Source of the DNA: Leptolyngbya ohadii IS1
GTDB taxonomy: Bacteria > Cyanobacteriota > Cyanobacteriia > Elainellales > Elainellaceae
Direction: 5' to 3'
Length of the DNA: 64,000 nucleotides
NCBI RefSeq assembly: GCF_002215035.1
Contig: NZ_NKFP01000006.1
Coordinates: forward strand, 756,530-820,529
Position 1 is the stretch's first letter. Every line of letters starts with the position of its first letter. Below, piece after piece: positions 46,444 to 55,466 of the stretch. The notes under the pieces were generated by a model. It worked only from the letters and a program-made list of their open reading frames with translations. It searched no databases and was not told the origin of the DNA. The translations under genes were made by a program, and so were the position numbers.

Positions 46444-47277
46444 TCAGGGTGGGAGGGCTTCACAAACGCGCCGATCGCCATCTCGGTCAAGCCGAAACCG
46501 ATCGTCTGGAAACGCTTCAAAAATACGCTGGGCTTCCGCCTGAGTCTGAAAGTCCTTGCAGTCGCAGTCTGAATTCACGCAGTTCGGTAATCCTTGAGCC
46601 ATTGGAGAAGGTTGGGAGGTGGATTCAGTCGGGGCAGGTGTGGAATGCTGCTGATTTGCCTGCCGCCATTCCCAAGGCATTTCGGGATTTGCCTGCTGCC
46701 AGAAGCCTAACCGCTGCTGTTTTGCCTGCTGTTCCGCCTGAAGATACTGTCTGCGATCGCTGGCACAGCCATCCAGGTAGTCTGGATAGACAACGACCAT
46801 CCCCTCTGCCACAAGCTGCAAATTGACCGATCGACTGTCCCGGAAAACCTCAGCAACCGTTCTGCCGTAGCGATCCCTTCCCGTTGCCGCTACAGATGAG
46901 TCGGTGTCCACAGGGCGCAGTTGAACCATCGTGCCAGGAGGCAGTATTTCCTTGAGGCGTCGTGTTGCCGCGGCACCACCAACTTGATCTCGTTCTGGGG
47001 CGTCTACACACGCTAGGCGAACGGTTTTTGTGGGGTTGCTGCCTGTCTGAACCCGAAGTATGTCGCCATCCCCTACAGAAACGACTATGGTGCTGGAAGC
47101 AGTTTGGACAGGTGCTGAAGGGAGGGGTGTCGGCGTCCCTTGACCTGGAGCGATGAGTTGTTTGCCCGGCAAATTCCTAGATGAATGGATCGAAGGGGAA
47201 TTGGAACTGTCGGGCGGAGTCGTTGCGGTACAGCCTGTCAGCAGCAAAACGGCTAGGGGGGCAATGGCGTGACGCAT
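46444..47277 (-). CDS. Thermonuclease-like lipoprotein with excalibur domain
   Basis: This 277-residue protein has a lipoprotein signal (LLLTGC), a Ser/Pro-rich linker, an SNase-like domain (about 63-205) and a C-terminal excalibur calcium-binding motif (DCDCKDF ... DGDRRVCEALP). The nuclease residues are plausible: Arg in RLACVDAPERD and Glu/Arg in GRDRYGRTVAEVF. It should sit on the outer face of a membrane and degrade nucleic acid, perhaps for nutrient recovery. The combination of SNase and excalibur domains is known in other bacteria. Confidence 0.88.
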   Translation of the reverse strand: MRHAIAPLAVLLLTGCTATTPPDSSNSPSIHSSRNLPGKQLIAPGQGTPTPLPSAPVQTASSTIVVSVGDGDILRVQTGSNPTKTVRLACVDAPERDQVGGAAATRRLKEILPPGTMVQLRPVDTDSSVAATGRDRYGRTVAEVFRDSRSVNLQLVAEGMVVVYPDYLDGCASDRRQYLQAEQQAKQQRLGFWQQANPEMPWEWRQANQQHSTPAPTESTSQPSPMAQGLPNCVNSDCDCKDFQTQAEAQRIFEAFPDDRFRLDRDGDRRVCEALPP

Positions 47278-47969
47278 GGGATTTTAATCTCCTGAAATCT
47301 CAAATCTGCTGAGACTGAACAGATTAAAGTAGGCAAGCGCTCTCGCAGGCACACCTGAAACAATTTAGCGAAACGCTTAGCAAAATTCTGAATCTAGAGT
47401 GATTGTGTAACAAAAGATTCAAAAGCCTGAGAGGTACTGCTCTTGCTCAGTGAGTGAGTCCGGCTGGCTGTGATCTGTTCCCCAAAGGACGATCGCCTGA
47501 TAAAAGCTTCACATAGCGCAATTTCTCCTGTAGACAGATAGAAATTTGTCACCCTCTTGTAATCTTTCTTTACAAATGGGGTATGCTATTGAGGTAGGTA
47601 AAACTACCTTGCGTTACGAGTCCGAGATAGCTAGAAAGACTGACTTAGCAACAGACTGGTCTGTTGAGTGCAATTTCTGGGAGCGGTGTAAGGTCACAGC
47701 CTTTTAGTCCCTCTGATTAATCGGTTTAGCCAATCGCGCTTTGCTCGCACCATTGTTAACCTGTGTTAACCCTAAAGTACGAGAGTGCCCAAGCATCTAG
47801 CCTCCCCTTCATGTTCTGTTAGATGCCCGATAGATGCCCGACTTTGCAGACTGAGCCACGGTTGCTCAACTAAGCCAGCCAATTCAGCAGATGGTTTGCA
47901 CCTCTGTTTGTATTCCTGTCTGCACGCTACGACTGCACTTCATCGAACACTGAATTTGGGTAAGCTCTC
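47278..47969. other. 692-bp spacer before ndhD
   Basis: No gene is seen. AGGTAG/CTACCT (about 47592-47608) forms a small hairpin in an AT-rich part. The reading frame of ndhD is closed upstream of 47970. No ndhF gene precedes ndhD here, unlike in several cyanobacterial ndh loci. Confidence 0.4.
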
Positions 47970-49580
47970 ATGCCGATGCAACTCCCCTGGTTAACTCTTC
48001 TGATTGTGTTTCCGCTGCTGGCGGCACTTCCGATCCCCTTCATTCCCGACAAATACGGCAAAAATGTCCGTTCCTACACGCTCGGCGCGAGCTTGATTGA
48101 GTTTTCGCTGATTATTTACGCTTTCTGGAAGGATTACAGCCTCAGCAGTCCCGGCTTCCAGATGGTTGAGCAATACTCGTGGCTGCCTCAGCTTGGGCTG
48201 AATTGGTCGGTTGCGGTGGATGGACTGTCGATGCCGCTGATTGTCCTGACTGGACTGGTGACGACTCTTGCCGTCTTTGCTGCCTGGAAGATCGATCGCA
48301 AGCCGCGCCTGTTTTACTTCCTGATGCTGGTGATGTACAGCGCCCAGATTGGCGTATTTGCGGCACAGGATTTTCTCCTGTTCTTCGTGATGTGGGAATT
48401 GGAACTGGTTCCGGTCTACCTGCTGATCTCGATCTGGGGTGGGCAACGTCGGCTCTATGCCTCCACAAAATTCATTCTCTACACGGCGGCGGGTTCGATC
48501 TTCATTCTGGTCGCTGCCTTGGCAATGGCATTTTACGGCGATACGGTCACGTTTAACCTGCAAGAGCTGGGGTTGAAAAACTACTCGATCGGTTTCGAGC
48601 TGGTGATGTATGCGGCGCTATTGATTGCATTCGGAGTAAAGCTGCCCATTTTCCCGCTGCACACCTGGCTACCCGATGCCCACAGTGAGGCTCCTGCTCC
48701 CGTCTCGATGATTCTGGCGGGCGTGCTGTTAAAGATGGCAGGCTATGCCCTGATTCGCTTTAATATCGAAATTCTGTCGAACGCTCACGTTTACTTTGCG
48801 CCCGTTCTTGCTGTGCTGGGTGTGGTTAGCATTGTCTATGCGTCCCTGACTGCCTTTGCCCAGACCAACCTAAAGCGCCGTTTGGCATATTCCTCGATTG
48901 CCCACATGGGATTTGTGCTGTTGGGCATTGCTTCCTTTAACGAACTGGGCATGAGTGGCGCAATGCTGCAAATGGTTTCCCACGGTTTGATCGCGGCAAC
49001 GCTGTTTTTCCTGGCGGGTGTGGCCTACGAGCGGACTCATACGCTGGATATGCGCGAGATGGGCGGCTTGGCGAAAACGATGCCCCGCACCTTTGCCTTC
49101 TTTACCGCAGGCGCGATGGCTTCCCTGGCACTTCCCGGCATGAGCGGATTTGTGGGAGAAATTGCGGTCTTCTTGGGATTTGCTTCCAGCGATGCCTACA
49201 CTTCTTCCTTCAAAGTTGTAATTATCTGTCTAGCCGCAGTTGGAGTTATCCTCTCGCCGATCTACCTGCTGTCGATGCTGCGAACGGTGTTTTACGGCGC
49301 AGAAAACCAAGACCTGATGGCGGAGATTACTGTCTCTGATGCCAAGCCACGTGAGGCATTTATCGCCCTCTGTTTGATTGTGCCGATTATTGCGATCGGG
49401 GTTTATCCGAAGCTGGCAACCCAAACCTATGATGTGAAGACGACTCAGGTGACAGCTCAAGCGCGTCAGGTACTCCCCGTGATTGCAGAGCATCCGGTGC
49501 AGATTAACCTGCCGTTTGTTGCCCCGACTGTTTTTGGGACAGAAACCAAGGAGCTGGTACAGGCGGTTCAGTTTGACTAG
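47970..49580 (+). CDS. ndhD: NAD(P)H-quinone oxidoreductase chain 4 (NdhD)
   Basis: This 536-residue membrane protein is a proton-pumping antiporter-like subunit of the cyanobacterial NDH-1 complex. About 14 hydrophobic helices are visible. Conserved parts include [20 protein letters not shown] (residues about 131-150), the Lys in [23 protein letters not shown] by position (about 215-237), and the [17 protein letters not shown] segment. The ATG 47970 has GGGTAAG as a ribosome-binding site. Which NdhD clade (respiratory/cyclic D1-D2 or CO2-uptake D3-D4) cannot be fixed without alignment; the absence of a neighbouring ndhF or cupA argues against a complete CO2-uptake operon. Confidence 0.95.
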   Translation: MPMQLPWLTLLIVFPLLAALPIPFIPDKYGKNVRSYTLGASLIEFSLIIYAFWKDYSLSSPGFQMVEQYSWLPQLGLNWSVAVDGLSMPLIVLTGLVTTLAVFAAWKIDRKPRLFYFLMLVMYSAQIGVFAAQDFLLFFVMWELELVPVYLLISIWGGQRRLYASTKFILYTAAGSIFILVAALAMAFYGDTVTFNLQELGLKNYSIGFELVMYAALLIAFGVKLPIFPLHTWLPDAHSEAPAPVSMILAGVLLKMAGYALIRFNIEILSNAHVYFAPVLAVLGVVSIVYASLTAFAQTNLKRRLAYSSIAHMGFVLLGIASFNELGMSGAMLQMVSHGLIAATLFFLAGVAYERTHTLDMREMGGLAKTMPRTFAFFTAGAMASLALPGMSGFVGEIAVFLGFASSDAYTSSFKVVIICLAAVGVILSPIYLLSMLRTVFYGAENQDLMAEITVSDAKPREAFIALCLIVPIIAIGVYPKLATQTYDVKTTQVTAQARQVLPVIAEHPVQINLPFVAPTVFGTETKELVQAVQFD

Positions 49581-49648
49581 GAATCTTGGGGAGGAATATT
49601 CTCAGCAACCTAAGTTCGATTTCTGATTCATCTCAATGAATTCAGTAG

Positions 49649-49680
49649 AAGGGTGAATAATTTGTTCGCCCTTTTTCTTT
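49649..49680 (+). terminator. Rho-independent terminator after ndhD
   Basis: AAGGGTGAA (49649-49657) pairs with TTCGCCCTT (49665-49673), 9 bp with one G-T pair, followed by TTTCTTTTTT. It ends the ndhD transcript. Confidence 0.75.
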
Positions 49681-49946
49681 TTTATAAAATTTCTTCTGAA
49701 CAACGATCGACTCCCTAACAGGGAGCAGTTTATGCAGGGAACAATTTCAGGAAATGATTGCCCTGCTTTGAATCTTTAATCAATCTAAAATACGAAAACC
49801 GAATACAAAAAATAAGCCTAATTTACCTTTTTGAGATTATTAAAGCTGGATGAAATTTATGTACCTTCTGTGCCATTACGGATGTCAGATTCTATTAAGA
49901 TAGGCGACAGTACACAAAGCAAATCTAAGATTCCTTGCATCCATCT

Positions 49947-50204
49947 ATGGGTAGAAAATTGAAGCCCCTCAAGCAAAATCGCCTCTACTTCTACGTGTTC
50001 TGCTGTAGTCTGATGGGCGTTGTTCTGGGGGCAACTGCAAGTCAAGCAGAAATTAACGAATGTATGACTGGAAGTGCTGTAGACAATTCCTGTCTTACCA
50101 AAAGTCCGGTGGTCAGAAAACTGGAAGGGATGGGTATGGGTTTGTTTGCAGGGGCAGGAGCGGCGGTTGCTTCTACCTGGCAGCTTTGGCTCAAGGAAGA
50201 ATAG
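49947..50204 (+). CDS. Small exported protein with a C-terminal helix, unknown function
   Basis: This 85-residue protein has a likely signal peptide (LYFYVFCCSLMGVVLGATASQA), then a short segment with two Cys (ECMTGSAVDNSCLTKS) and a Gly/Ala-rich hydrophobic helix (MGLFAGAGAAVASTWQLW). The ATG at 49947 is used; a TTG at 49935 is possible. No family is recognised and the ribosome-binding site is weak, so it is a moderate-confidence gene. It lies between ndhD and the convergent amidase. Confidence 0.5.
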   Translation: MGRKLKPLKQNRLYFYVFCCSLMGVVLGATASQAEINECMTGSAVDNSCLTKSPVVRKLEGMGMGLFAGAGAAVASTWQLWLKEE

Positions 50205-50247
50205 TCCTGAATAAAAAATAATTTAGCCCTGAATCATGATCCTGTTG

Positions 50248-51648
50248 CTAGGCAGGAGTGATGATCGGTGCGGCGGTAATTCCTTTTGCCTCCAGAACGG
50301 CTGCTGCTCTTAAAATCAGAGATTCCCGGTAGGGAGCCGCAATAATTTGAACGCCTACTGGAAGCTGACCGGAACGCTGGATCGGCACCGAGAGAATCGG
50401 CAAGCCAATAAACGAAAGTGGCTGGGTATAGAGTCCCAGATTCGGACGCACCAGCATCTCTACGCCGTCTAGCATCATTTTCTCCTGACCAATCAGCGGC
50501 GCAGGACAGGGAGTAGCCGGGGCAAGAATCAAATCAACGTTTTGAAAGATTTCCAGAACGCGATCGCGGTACCAGCGACGGAACCGCTGTGCCTGGAGGT
50601 ACCAGGTATTGGGAATCATTGTTCCTGCTAGAAATCGATCGCGAGTTGCCGGATCAAAATCCTGAGGACAGGCTTTCAGTCGCGGCAGGTGCAGATTGCT
50701 CCCCTCGGAAGCCGTGATTACATAAGCTGCTGCCCTCGCTCGATGTGCCTCTGGAATGGTCACTTGTTGGGTTGCTCCCAAAGCCTCTGCAACCTGCGCC
50801 ACGGCAGAAAATATCTCCGCTTCACCACCCTTTGCAAAATAGTCGTCTGCGATCGCAATTCGTAGATTCTCGATACCGCGATCGAGCTGAGGCAAACAGG
50901 CTTCTGGAGGGCGGGACGTACAAACCGGATCGGCAGGATCGGCACCCTGCATCAAATCAAAAGCTGCCGCGACATCGCGAACCGATCGCCCAAAGGGTCC
51001 AATATGGTCGAGACTGCTAACGAACAGGAAAACGCCAGCGCGAGACAGTCTGCCGTAGGTGGGCTTTAGTCCATAAATGCCGCAGAAAGAAGCCGGGACG
51101 CGAATCGAGCCATTGGTGTCCGAACCGAGCGTCAGGGGAACGAGTCCACCTGCGACTGCCGCCGCCGAACCACCTGAAGACCCTCCTGCCACCCGGCTCA
51201 GATCGTGGGGATTGTGCGTCGCGCCATAGTGACTATTTTCGGTAACAAACCCATAGGCGTACTCGTCCATGTTGAGCGTGCCGACGAGAATTGCGCCTGC
51301 CCGTTTCAATGCCGCCACAGCGGTCGCATCCTGACTTGCAGCCGATCGATTCTGATTAATCTTCGACCCCGACAGCGTCGGTAAGCCTGCCACATCAAAC
51401 AGATTCTTCACCGCAAAGGGCACACCTGCCAGAAGTCCCGGATCTTCCCCATTGGCGACGGCATGATCGACCCGATCCGCATCAGCGAATGCCTGTTCGG
51501 TTAGAACCGCTGTAAAGCTATTGAGTTTACTGTCGTGGGCGGCAATCTGAGCGAGGGCAGCTTCTGTGACGGTTCGGGCAGAAACTGTTTTCGATCGCAC
51601 CGCATCAGCGATCGTCAGCGCATCGGTTTGCAGAAACTCAAAAGTCAT
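50248..51648 (-). CDS. AtzE-family amidase (1-carboxybiuret hydrolase-like)
   Basis: This 466-residue amidase-signature enzyme has the catalytic triad Lys81 (FAVKNLF), cis-Ser157 (GGSSGG) and Ser181 (DTNGSIRVPA). The DTNGS form, with Asn where GatA and most amidases have Gly, is a mark I associate with the AtzE group. In Pseudomonas AtzE removes the carboxy group of 1-carboxybiuret in cyanuric acid breakdown and needs the small subunit AtzG. The gene immediately upstream encodes a DUF4089 protein of the AtzG type, overlapping by 4 bp (ATGA), which strongly supports an AtzG-AtzE unit. The physiological substrate in a cyanobacterium is not known. Confidence 0.85.
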   Translation of the reverse strand: MTFEFLQTDALTIADAVRSKTVSARTVTEAALAQIAAHDSKLNSFTAVLTEQAFADADRVDHAVANGEDPGLLAGVPFAVKNLFDVAGLPTLSGSKINQNRSAASQDATAVAALKRAGAILVGTLNMDEYAYGFVTENSHYGATHNPHDLSRVAGGSSGGSAAAVAGGLVPLTLGSDTNGSIRVPASFCGIYGLKPTYGRLSRAGVFLFVSSLDHIGPFGRSVRDVAAAFDLMQGADPADPVCTSRPPEACLPQLDRGIENLRIAIADDYFAKGGEAEIFSAVAQVAEALGATQQVTIPEAHRARAAAYVITASEGSNLHLPRLKACPQDFDPATRDRFLAGTMIPNTWYLQAQRFRRWYRDRVLEIFQNVDLILAPATPCPAPLIGQEKMMLDGVEMLVRPNLGLYTQPLSFIGLPILSVPIQRSGQLPVGVQIIAAPYRESLILRAAAVLEAKGITAAPIITPA

Positions 51649-51848
51649 GGTTCAGGCGTAAAGATGGGGGCAACTTCAATCTCGTCGGGAATGGAAAATT
51701 CCATCACCAGTTGGGCAATTTGCTGGGTGCGTTCCAGATTGGCAATCACACCGGGACGAAATTCGGGGGCGATCGGCAAGTCGAGGAACTGAGACATCAG
51801 GCTAACCAGCTTGTCCAGATCCAGAGAGTCAGGGGTGGGGTCGGGCAT
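51645..51848 (-). CDS. AtzG-like small subunit (DUF4089)
   Basis: This 67-residue helical protein has the pattern of AtzG/DUF4089 proteins: LDLPIAPEFRPGVIANLERTQQIAQLV by position (residues 22-48), an LxxP turn, then a short acidic Pro-rich end. AtzG resembles GatC and wraps around its amidase partner as a chaperone-like subunit. It overlaps the amidase start by 4 bp, so translation is coupled. Downstream there is no urea-carboxylase or allophanate-hydrolase gene in the window. Confidence 0.8.
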   Translation of the reverse strand: MPDPTPDSLDLDKLVSLMSQFLDLPIAPEFRPGVIANLERTQQIAQLVMEFSIPDEIEVAPIFTPEP

Positions 51849-52036
51849 GGGAGGGGGACGATCGGTTGAGCTGAACTGGGGCAGGATGGATTTGAACGAA
51901 CAGCATAGGGTAGCGGGTGTAGCGGCGCAAACTGCTGAATGATTCGATTCATCTTGCCTGAAAGGAAAATATCCCGAAACGAGGAGCAGGTCAAGGGGAA
52001 GCCAAACAGGACAGGGTGATGCTGAAACCCATGAAT

Positions 52037-52504
52037 CTACTGATTCGGCTGCCGTTCAACAATCGCCTCCATTGTACTGTCAAGCTGATGTCCTGCCATG
52101 ATGCTGCTGGAGAGACAATAGCGATCGGGGGTGAGCTGGTGCAGGGTTTCAAAGCCTGTGCGTCGTCGTTTGTCGCCCAATGCCCAATAACGCTGGATGA
52201 TGGATTCTGGAGCAATCCAGCCCTCCCCTTCCACCCGTCCCAGCAGGCTGTGCTGAAGCACAAAGGTATACTGGCGATCGCCCGTATTGAGTCGCCCGCG
52301 ATACTGAAATGAAATTTCGTCCCGATCGGTTCCGGGAAACAGGAGTTTTGTCACCATCGTAAACCAATCATCCCGGCTCCAGGCGACCAGAATCTTTCCC
52401 TTCACGGGCGTTGGCATTGCATCGCGGTCGAGCCAGTTTCCCTGCAATAACCAGCGTCCAGACTCCAGCAAAAACGTATGAGTCACAAGATTCGTTCCTA
52501 TCAT
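52037..52504 (-). CDS. Conserved cyanobacterial protein of unknown function
   Basis: This 155-residue protein has no signal peptide or membrane segment. It reads as a beta-rich domain: THTFLLESGRWLLQGNWLD, KGKILVAWSRDDWFTMVTKL and EISFQYRGRL are alternating strand patterns resembling a lipocalin-like or DUF3598-type barrel, but the assignment is weak. A 532-bp stretch including it lies between the AtzG-like gene and anmK, on the same strand. I cannot name a function. Confidence 0.65.
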   Translation of the reverse strand: MIGTNLVTHTFLLESGRWLLQGNWLDRDAMPTPVKGKILVAWSRDDWFTMVTKLLFPGTDRDEISFQYRGRLNTGDRQYTFVLQHSLLGRVEGEGWIAPESIIQRYWALGDKRRRTGFETLHQLTPDRYCLSSSIMAGHQLDSTMEAIVERQPNQ

Positions 52505-52591
52505 CCTGCTCTGCGTCGATGGGGTCGGTTGCTTTGGGTGTCCCCGAAAGCATGATCGAGGATGCAGACCGCAAGCTGTAACGACGTGATC

Positions 52592-53740
52592 TTAACGACG
52601 CGATGGGGCAACTGCCATGTGGATTTCCCCTAGGGGAACTGCCTGCCGTGCTCCTGTGACTTCCGGAAGATTACCAGGAATACTTTGTAGCCTCCAGTAA
52701 GCCAGCACGGCAAACGCGATCGCCTCCTTGTAGTCTGCATTCAGGTTGAGCTGATCGGTTGTACCAACGGAGACTAACTCCAGATTAGCCTGTAATCTTT
52801 CCCTCAGGTAAGCATTGCGACTGCCGCCGCCGCACAAAATGACTTCATCCGGCAGGTGAGGCAGGAATTGATTGTAGCTGAGGGCGATCGATGCGGCTGT
52901 GAGTTCGGTCAGTGTTGCCAGAATATCGGCTTGGGAGAGGGAGAAGTCTGCTGCGTCCTGCAAGCACTGCTGAAGGTATTCCCTGCCAAAGAGTTCTCTA
53001 CCTGTCGATTTAGGCGGCGGCGTCTGGAAAAAGTCCTGCTGAAGCCATTTCGCCACCAGGGAATGACAGGGTTTGCCCTGCGCTGCCCAGGCACCATCGG
53101 CATCATAGTGTTGCTGCCCTTCAGTAAACTGCTGCACTGCTAAATCGATCAATACATTACCCGGACCCGTATCCCAGCCTAGAGCGGAAGCGGTGCCGTG
53201 ATTGATTGCAGGCAGATAGGCAACGTTCCCAATGCCGCCGATATTCTGAATGCAGCGATTGCGGGTTGGATGGCGCAGCAATACCCGATCGATTGCAGGA
53301 ACAAGGGGTGCGCCCTGCCCTCCTGCCGCGATATCCGCAGCCCGAAAATTGCTGACTGTTGGAATTCCGGTCAGTTCTGCAATCACAGCACCCCGTCCAA
53401 GCTGGAGGCTGTAACCGAGGGACTGAGAAGTTGGAGGGCGATGAAAAACGGTTTGTCCGTGGGAGCCAATGAGCTCGGCTGGGGCATAGCCCTGTTGAAT
53501 TTCGATGGCGGCTTGAGCAAACTGGGCGGCGATCGCGTCATCTAGCTCTGCGAGATCGGCAACGGAAAGGGATTCCCCAGCACAGACCGCTAGAATTTTC
53601 TGGCGCAGGGCATCCGGGTAGGCGTAGGTTGCTCCAGCGAGAAAACAAACCTGGAGGTCAAGCGATGTACCAGAAAGGTCGATGAGCGCAGCATCAATGC
53701 CATCAACGGAGGTACCGCTTATTAATCCGATTACTCTCAT
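52592..53740 (-). CDS. anmK: Anhydro-N-acetylmuramic acid kinase
   Basis: This 382-residue enzyme phosphorylates and opens 1,6-anhydro-MurNAc released during peptidoglycan turnover. The family motifs [14 protein letters not shown] (near 5-18), [31 protein letters not shown] by position (about 128-147), GWDTGPGN and CGGGSRN are intact. Length is normal. It lies near a disrupted peptidoglycan-binding gene on the same strand, so this locus has a cell-wall theme. Confidence 0.95.
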   Translation of the reverse strand: MRVIGLISGTSVDGIDAALIDLSGTSLDLQVCFLAGATYAYPDALRQKILAVCAGESLSVADLAELDDAIAAQFAQAAIEIQQGYAPAELIGSHGQTVFHRPPTSQSLGYSLQLGRGAVIAELTGIPTVSNFRAADIAAGGQGAPLVPAIDRVLLRHPTRNRCIQNIGGIGNVAYLPAINHGTASALGWDTGPGNVLIDLAVQQFTEGQQHYDADGAWAAQGKPCHSLVAKWLQQDFFQTPPPKSTGRELFGREYLQQCLQDAADFSLSQADILATLTELTAASIALSYNQFLPHLPDEVILCGGGSRNAYLRERLQANLELVSVGTTDQLNLNADYKEAIAFAVLAYWRLQSIPGNLPEVTGARQAVPLGEIHMAVAPSRR

Positions 53741-54047
53741 GTCTTTCCAATGCGCAGCGATAACAGCGGTCTGCGATTGGTTTCCATCTTAGGAGGTTTT
53801 TTGCAGGTTGCTGCGTAGCGCTGCCCAAGTTACAGCGTTCACGATGCCGTCTGCTGTCAGGCTGTATTTCGACTGGAAGTGAATCACTGCCTGATGGGTG
53901 ACAGGGCCGAAATAGCCATCCACTTCAACATCCAGATAGCGGTGTCTCTGGAGCAACCATTGAAGCTGCATGACCGCAAGCGGCTTACGAACCCCTTTGC
54001 ATAGTTCTGAATCCTCTGTTGCAGAGTAAATTAGCGTTTCTTTGAGT

Positions 54048-54057
54048 GCTTTCCAGG
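54048..54057. repeat. 10-bp target site duplication, left copy
   Basis: GCTTTCCAGG lies immediately outside the left IS end and is repeated exactly at 55240-55249. The length fits the 8-10-bp duplications of the ISAs1 family. Confidence 0.95.
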
Positions 54058-54075
54058 CAGGGCTATTTCATTCTA
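54058..54075. repeat. IS terminal inverted repeat, left
   Basis: This 18-bp end matches the complement of 55222-55239 without mismatch. It contains the transposase stop codon (54063-54065). Confidence 0.95.
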
Positions 54076-55167
54076 AAAATAGCCTTCAATTGTTTGAGGC
54101 TAAACCCACAACGACGCTGTGCTTGAGCCATGTTGTTGAACCCTAAGTCTCGATAGAGGTTGAGTGCCAGGTTGCGGGCAATCGCCCAGAGTTGCGGTAG
54201 CGGGATGACCCGGATTCTGGAAGCATCTTCGCCCTGGGTCACGTCACGCACGTAATGCACTTTGTTTTCCACGCCCCAGTAGGCGCGAATCCGGTCGGCA
54301 AATTGCTGTGCGGTTTCGCTCAAGGATGAAATGTAGTAGCGCGTTTCTGGCTTGCCGACAATCTCATAGTTGCCTTTGAGCAAGGTGCGTGTGGCAGTGA
54401 CCCGAATCAGAGTGCACAGTCCTGCCCAGGGACGAATACCCGCCAAGCTGCGACAAATACTCACCGTTCGCTGCTCAAGTCGTCCATGTCCTTTGCTCGA
54501 TTCGCTGTAAGTTTCTTCCGGTTGGAACTGAGTCACGATGTCGTTGAGTAAGCCTGCATGATTGCCTTTGAGCGCACCTAAATAGTGATTGCCGCTCTCA
54601 ACAATTGAGGCGCAACTTTTTTTGGGTATTAATCGCATCAAAGCCAAACACCACGCCATACTGAGCAAATTGTTTCACCAATTCGGGCAAGACCTTAATT
54701 TCATTACTCTTGCGCTCTACCTCGAACGGTTCGAGGATTAAGCCGCGCTCGACCAGGTACACACTCACCAATTGAATAGCAGGATGAGGTTCAGTTGTAC
54801 AATGCTCGCTGGCGATTTGATAAGAACCGCGTAAGTGCTTGCCATCGACTGCTATCATCTCGCCAGCACGAGGCTGAATCTGAAAGAACCGAGCGAGACA
54901 GACGGAGTACTGCTCATAATCCACGTTCAGTAGCACTCGCCGAATGGTGCTGTAGGAGGGCAAGCGTCTTTTAGGGGGCGCGAATAGTTCGACTAACTCG
55001 TCATGGTAAGCCGTCAACCAGTCGCCAATGGCTAAAAAGCCGCGACATCCTGCTGCAACTGCCAGCGTAAACAAGGCTAAACATAAGGCTTGGCTGTGTC
55101 TTTGTCCCGCTCCCCGTCGAGGGTCAGGCAAGTGAGCAAAGGCTTCCACAATTGCGAGCGTCGTCAT
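54063..55167 (-). pseudogene. ISAs1-family DDE transposase, frameshifted at an A7 run
   Basis: The first frame (55167-54598) holds the N-terminal associated domain (AFAHLPDPRRGAGQRHSQAL) and the first two catalytic acids (Asp in VDGKHLRG, Asp in FDAINTQKK). It stops soon after. The second frame (54668-54063) continues with SCASIVESGNHYLGALKGN and the catalytic Glu in YWGVENKVHYVRDV. The change of frame falls at seven consecutive A residues (54617-54623 on this strand). Deleting one A would give a 367-residue protein, normal for the family. Transcriptional slippage on A7 might still yield some full-length product; otherwise the gene is dead. A sequencing error is also possible. Confidence 0.88.
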
Positions 55168-55221
55168 GGCAGGGCAGGAAAGAGCGACACTGCAAGTTTA
55201 CGGCAAACAACCGTCTCTGCC

Positions 55222-55239
55222 TAGAATGAAATAGCCCTG
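55222..55239. repeat. IS terminal inverted repeat, right
   Basis: This is the exact reverse complement of the left terminal repeat at 54058-54075 and adjoins the right copy of the target duplication. Confidence 0.95.
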
Positions 55240-55249
55240 GCTTTCCAGG
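55240..55249. repeat. 10-bp target site duplication, right copy
   Basis: GCTTTCCAGG is identical to 54048-54057. It lies within the codons for TWKA of the interrupted peptidoglycan-binding gene. Confidence 0.95.
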
Positions 55250-55466
55250 TCTCTAAATCAACTGTGCCAGTGGGGTCTAGTTCGTACTGCTGCTGAAACT
55301 GAGCCACTGCCTGTTTGGTTGTTTCTCCAAACACCTCGTCGATCGTTACGTCGTTGAATCTATGCAGACGCAAAAGCCTTTGCAACTTTCCAATCAGAAA
55401 ACCTCGATCGCCTTCTGTTAACTGCATGTTTGTACTGTTCACCGCATTAATACTCCTACTCCCCAT

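Larger units (their letters stand above)
54058..55239 (-). mobile_element. ISAs1-family insertion sequence, 1182 bp
   Basis: The element has perfect 18-bp terminal inverted repeats (CAGGGCTATTTCATTCTA at 54058-54075 and its complement at 55222-55239). It is flanked by an exact 10-bp direct repeat. Inside lies one transposase gene of ISAs1 type, on the minus strand, broken by a single frameshift. Intact ends and an undiverged target duplication indicate recent insertion. The same DNA strand carries the transposase and the interrupted gene. Confidence 0.95.
53789..55466 (-). pseudogene. Two-domain peptidoglycan-binding protein gene split by an insertion sequence
   Basis: The 5' part (55466-55240) encodes one PG_binding_1 domain (LIGKLQRLLRLHRFNDV ... 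QFQQQYELDPTG) and the 3' part (54047-53789) a second one (MQLQWLLQRHRYLDV ... HFQSKYSLTADG). Removing the IS and one 10-bp duplication restores an uninterrupted frame of 486 bp (161 residues), with a linker that reads ETWKALKETLIYSATEDS across the junction. So the gene was intact before insertion. An ATG at 55427 is an alternative start. Each part could still make a single-domain fragment. PG_binding_1 domains target peptidoglycan; no catalytic domain is attached. Confidence 0.9.
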
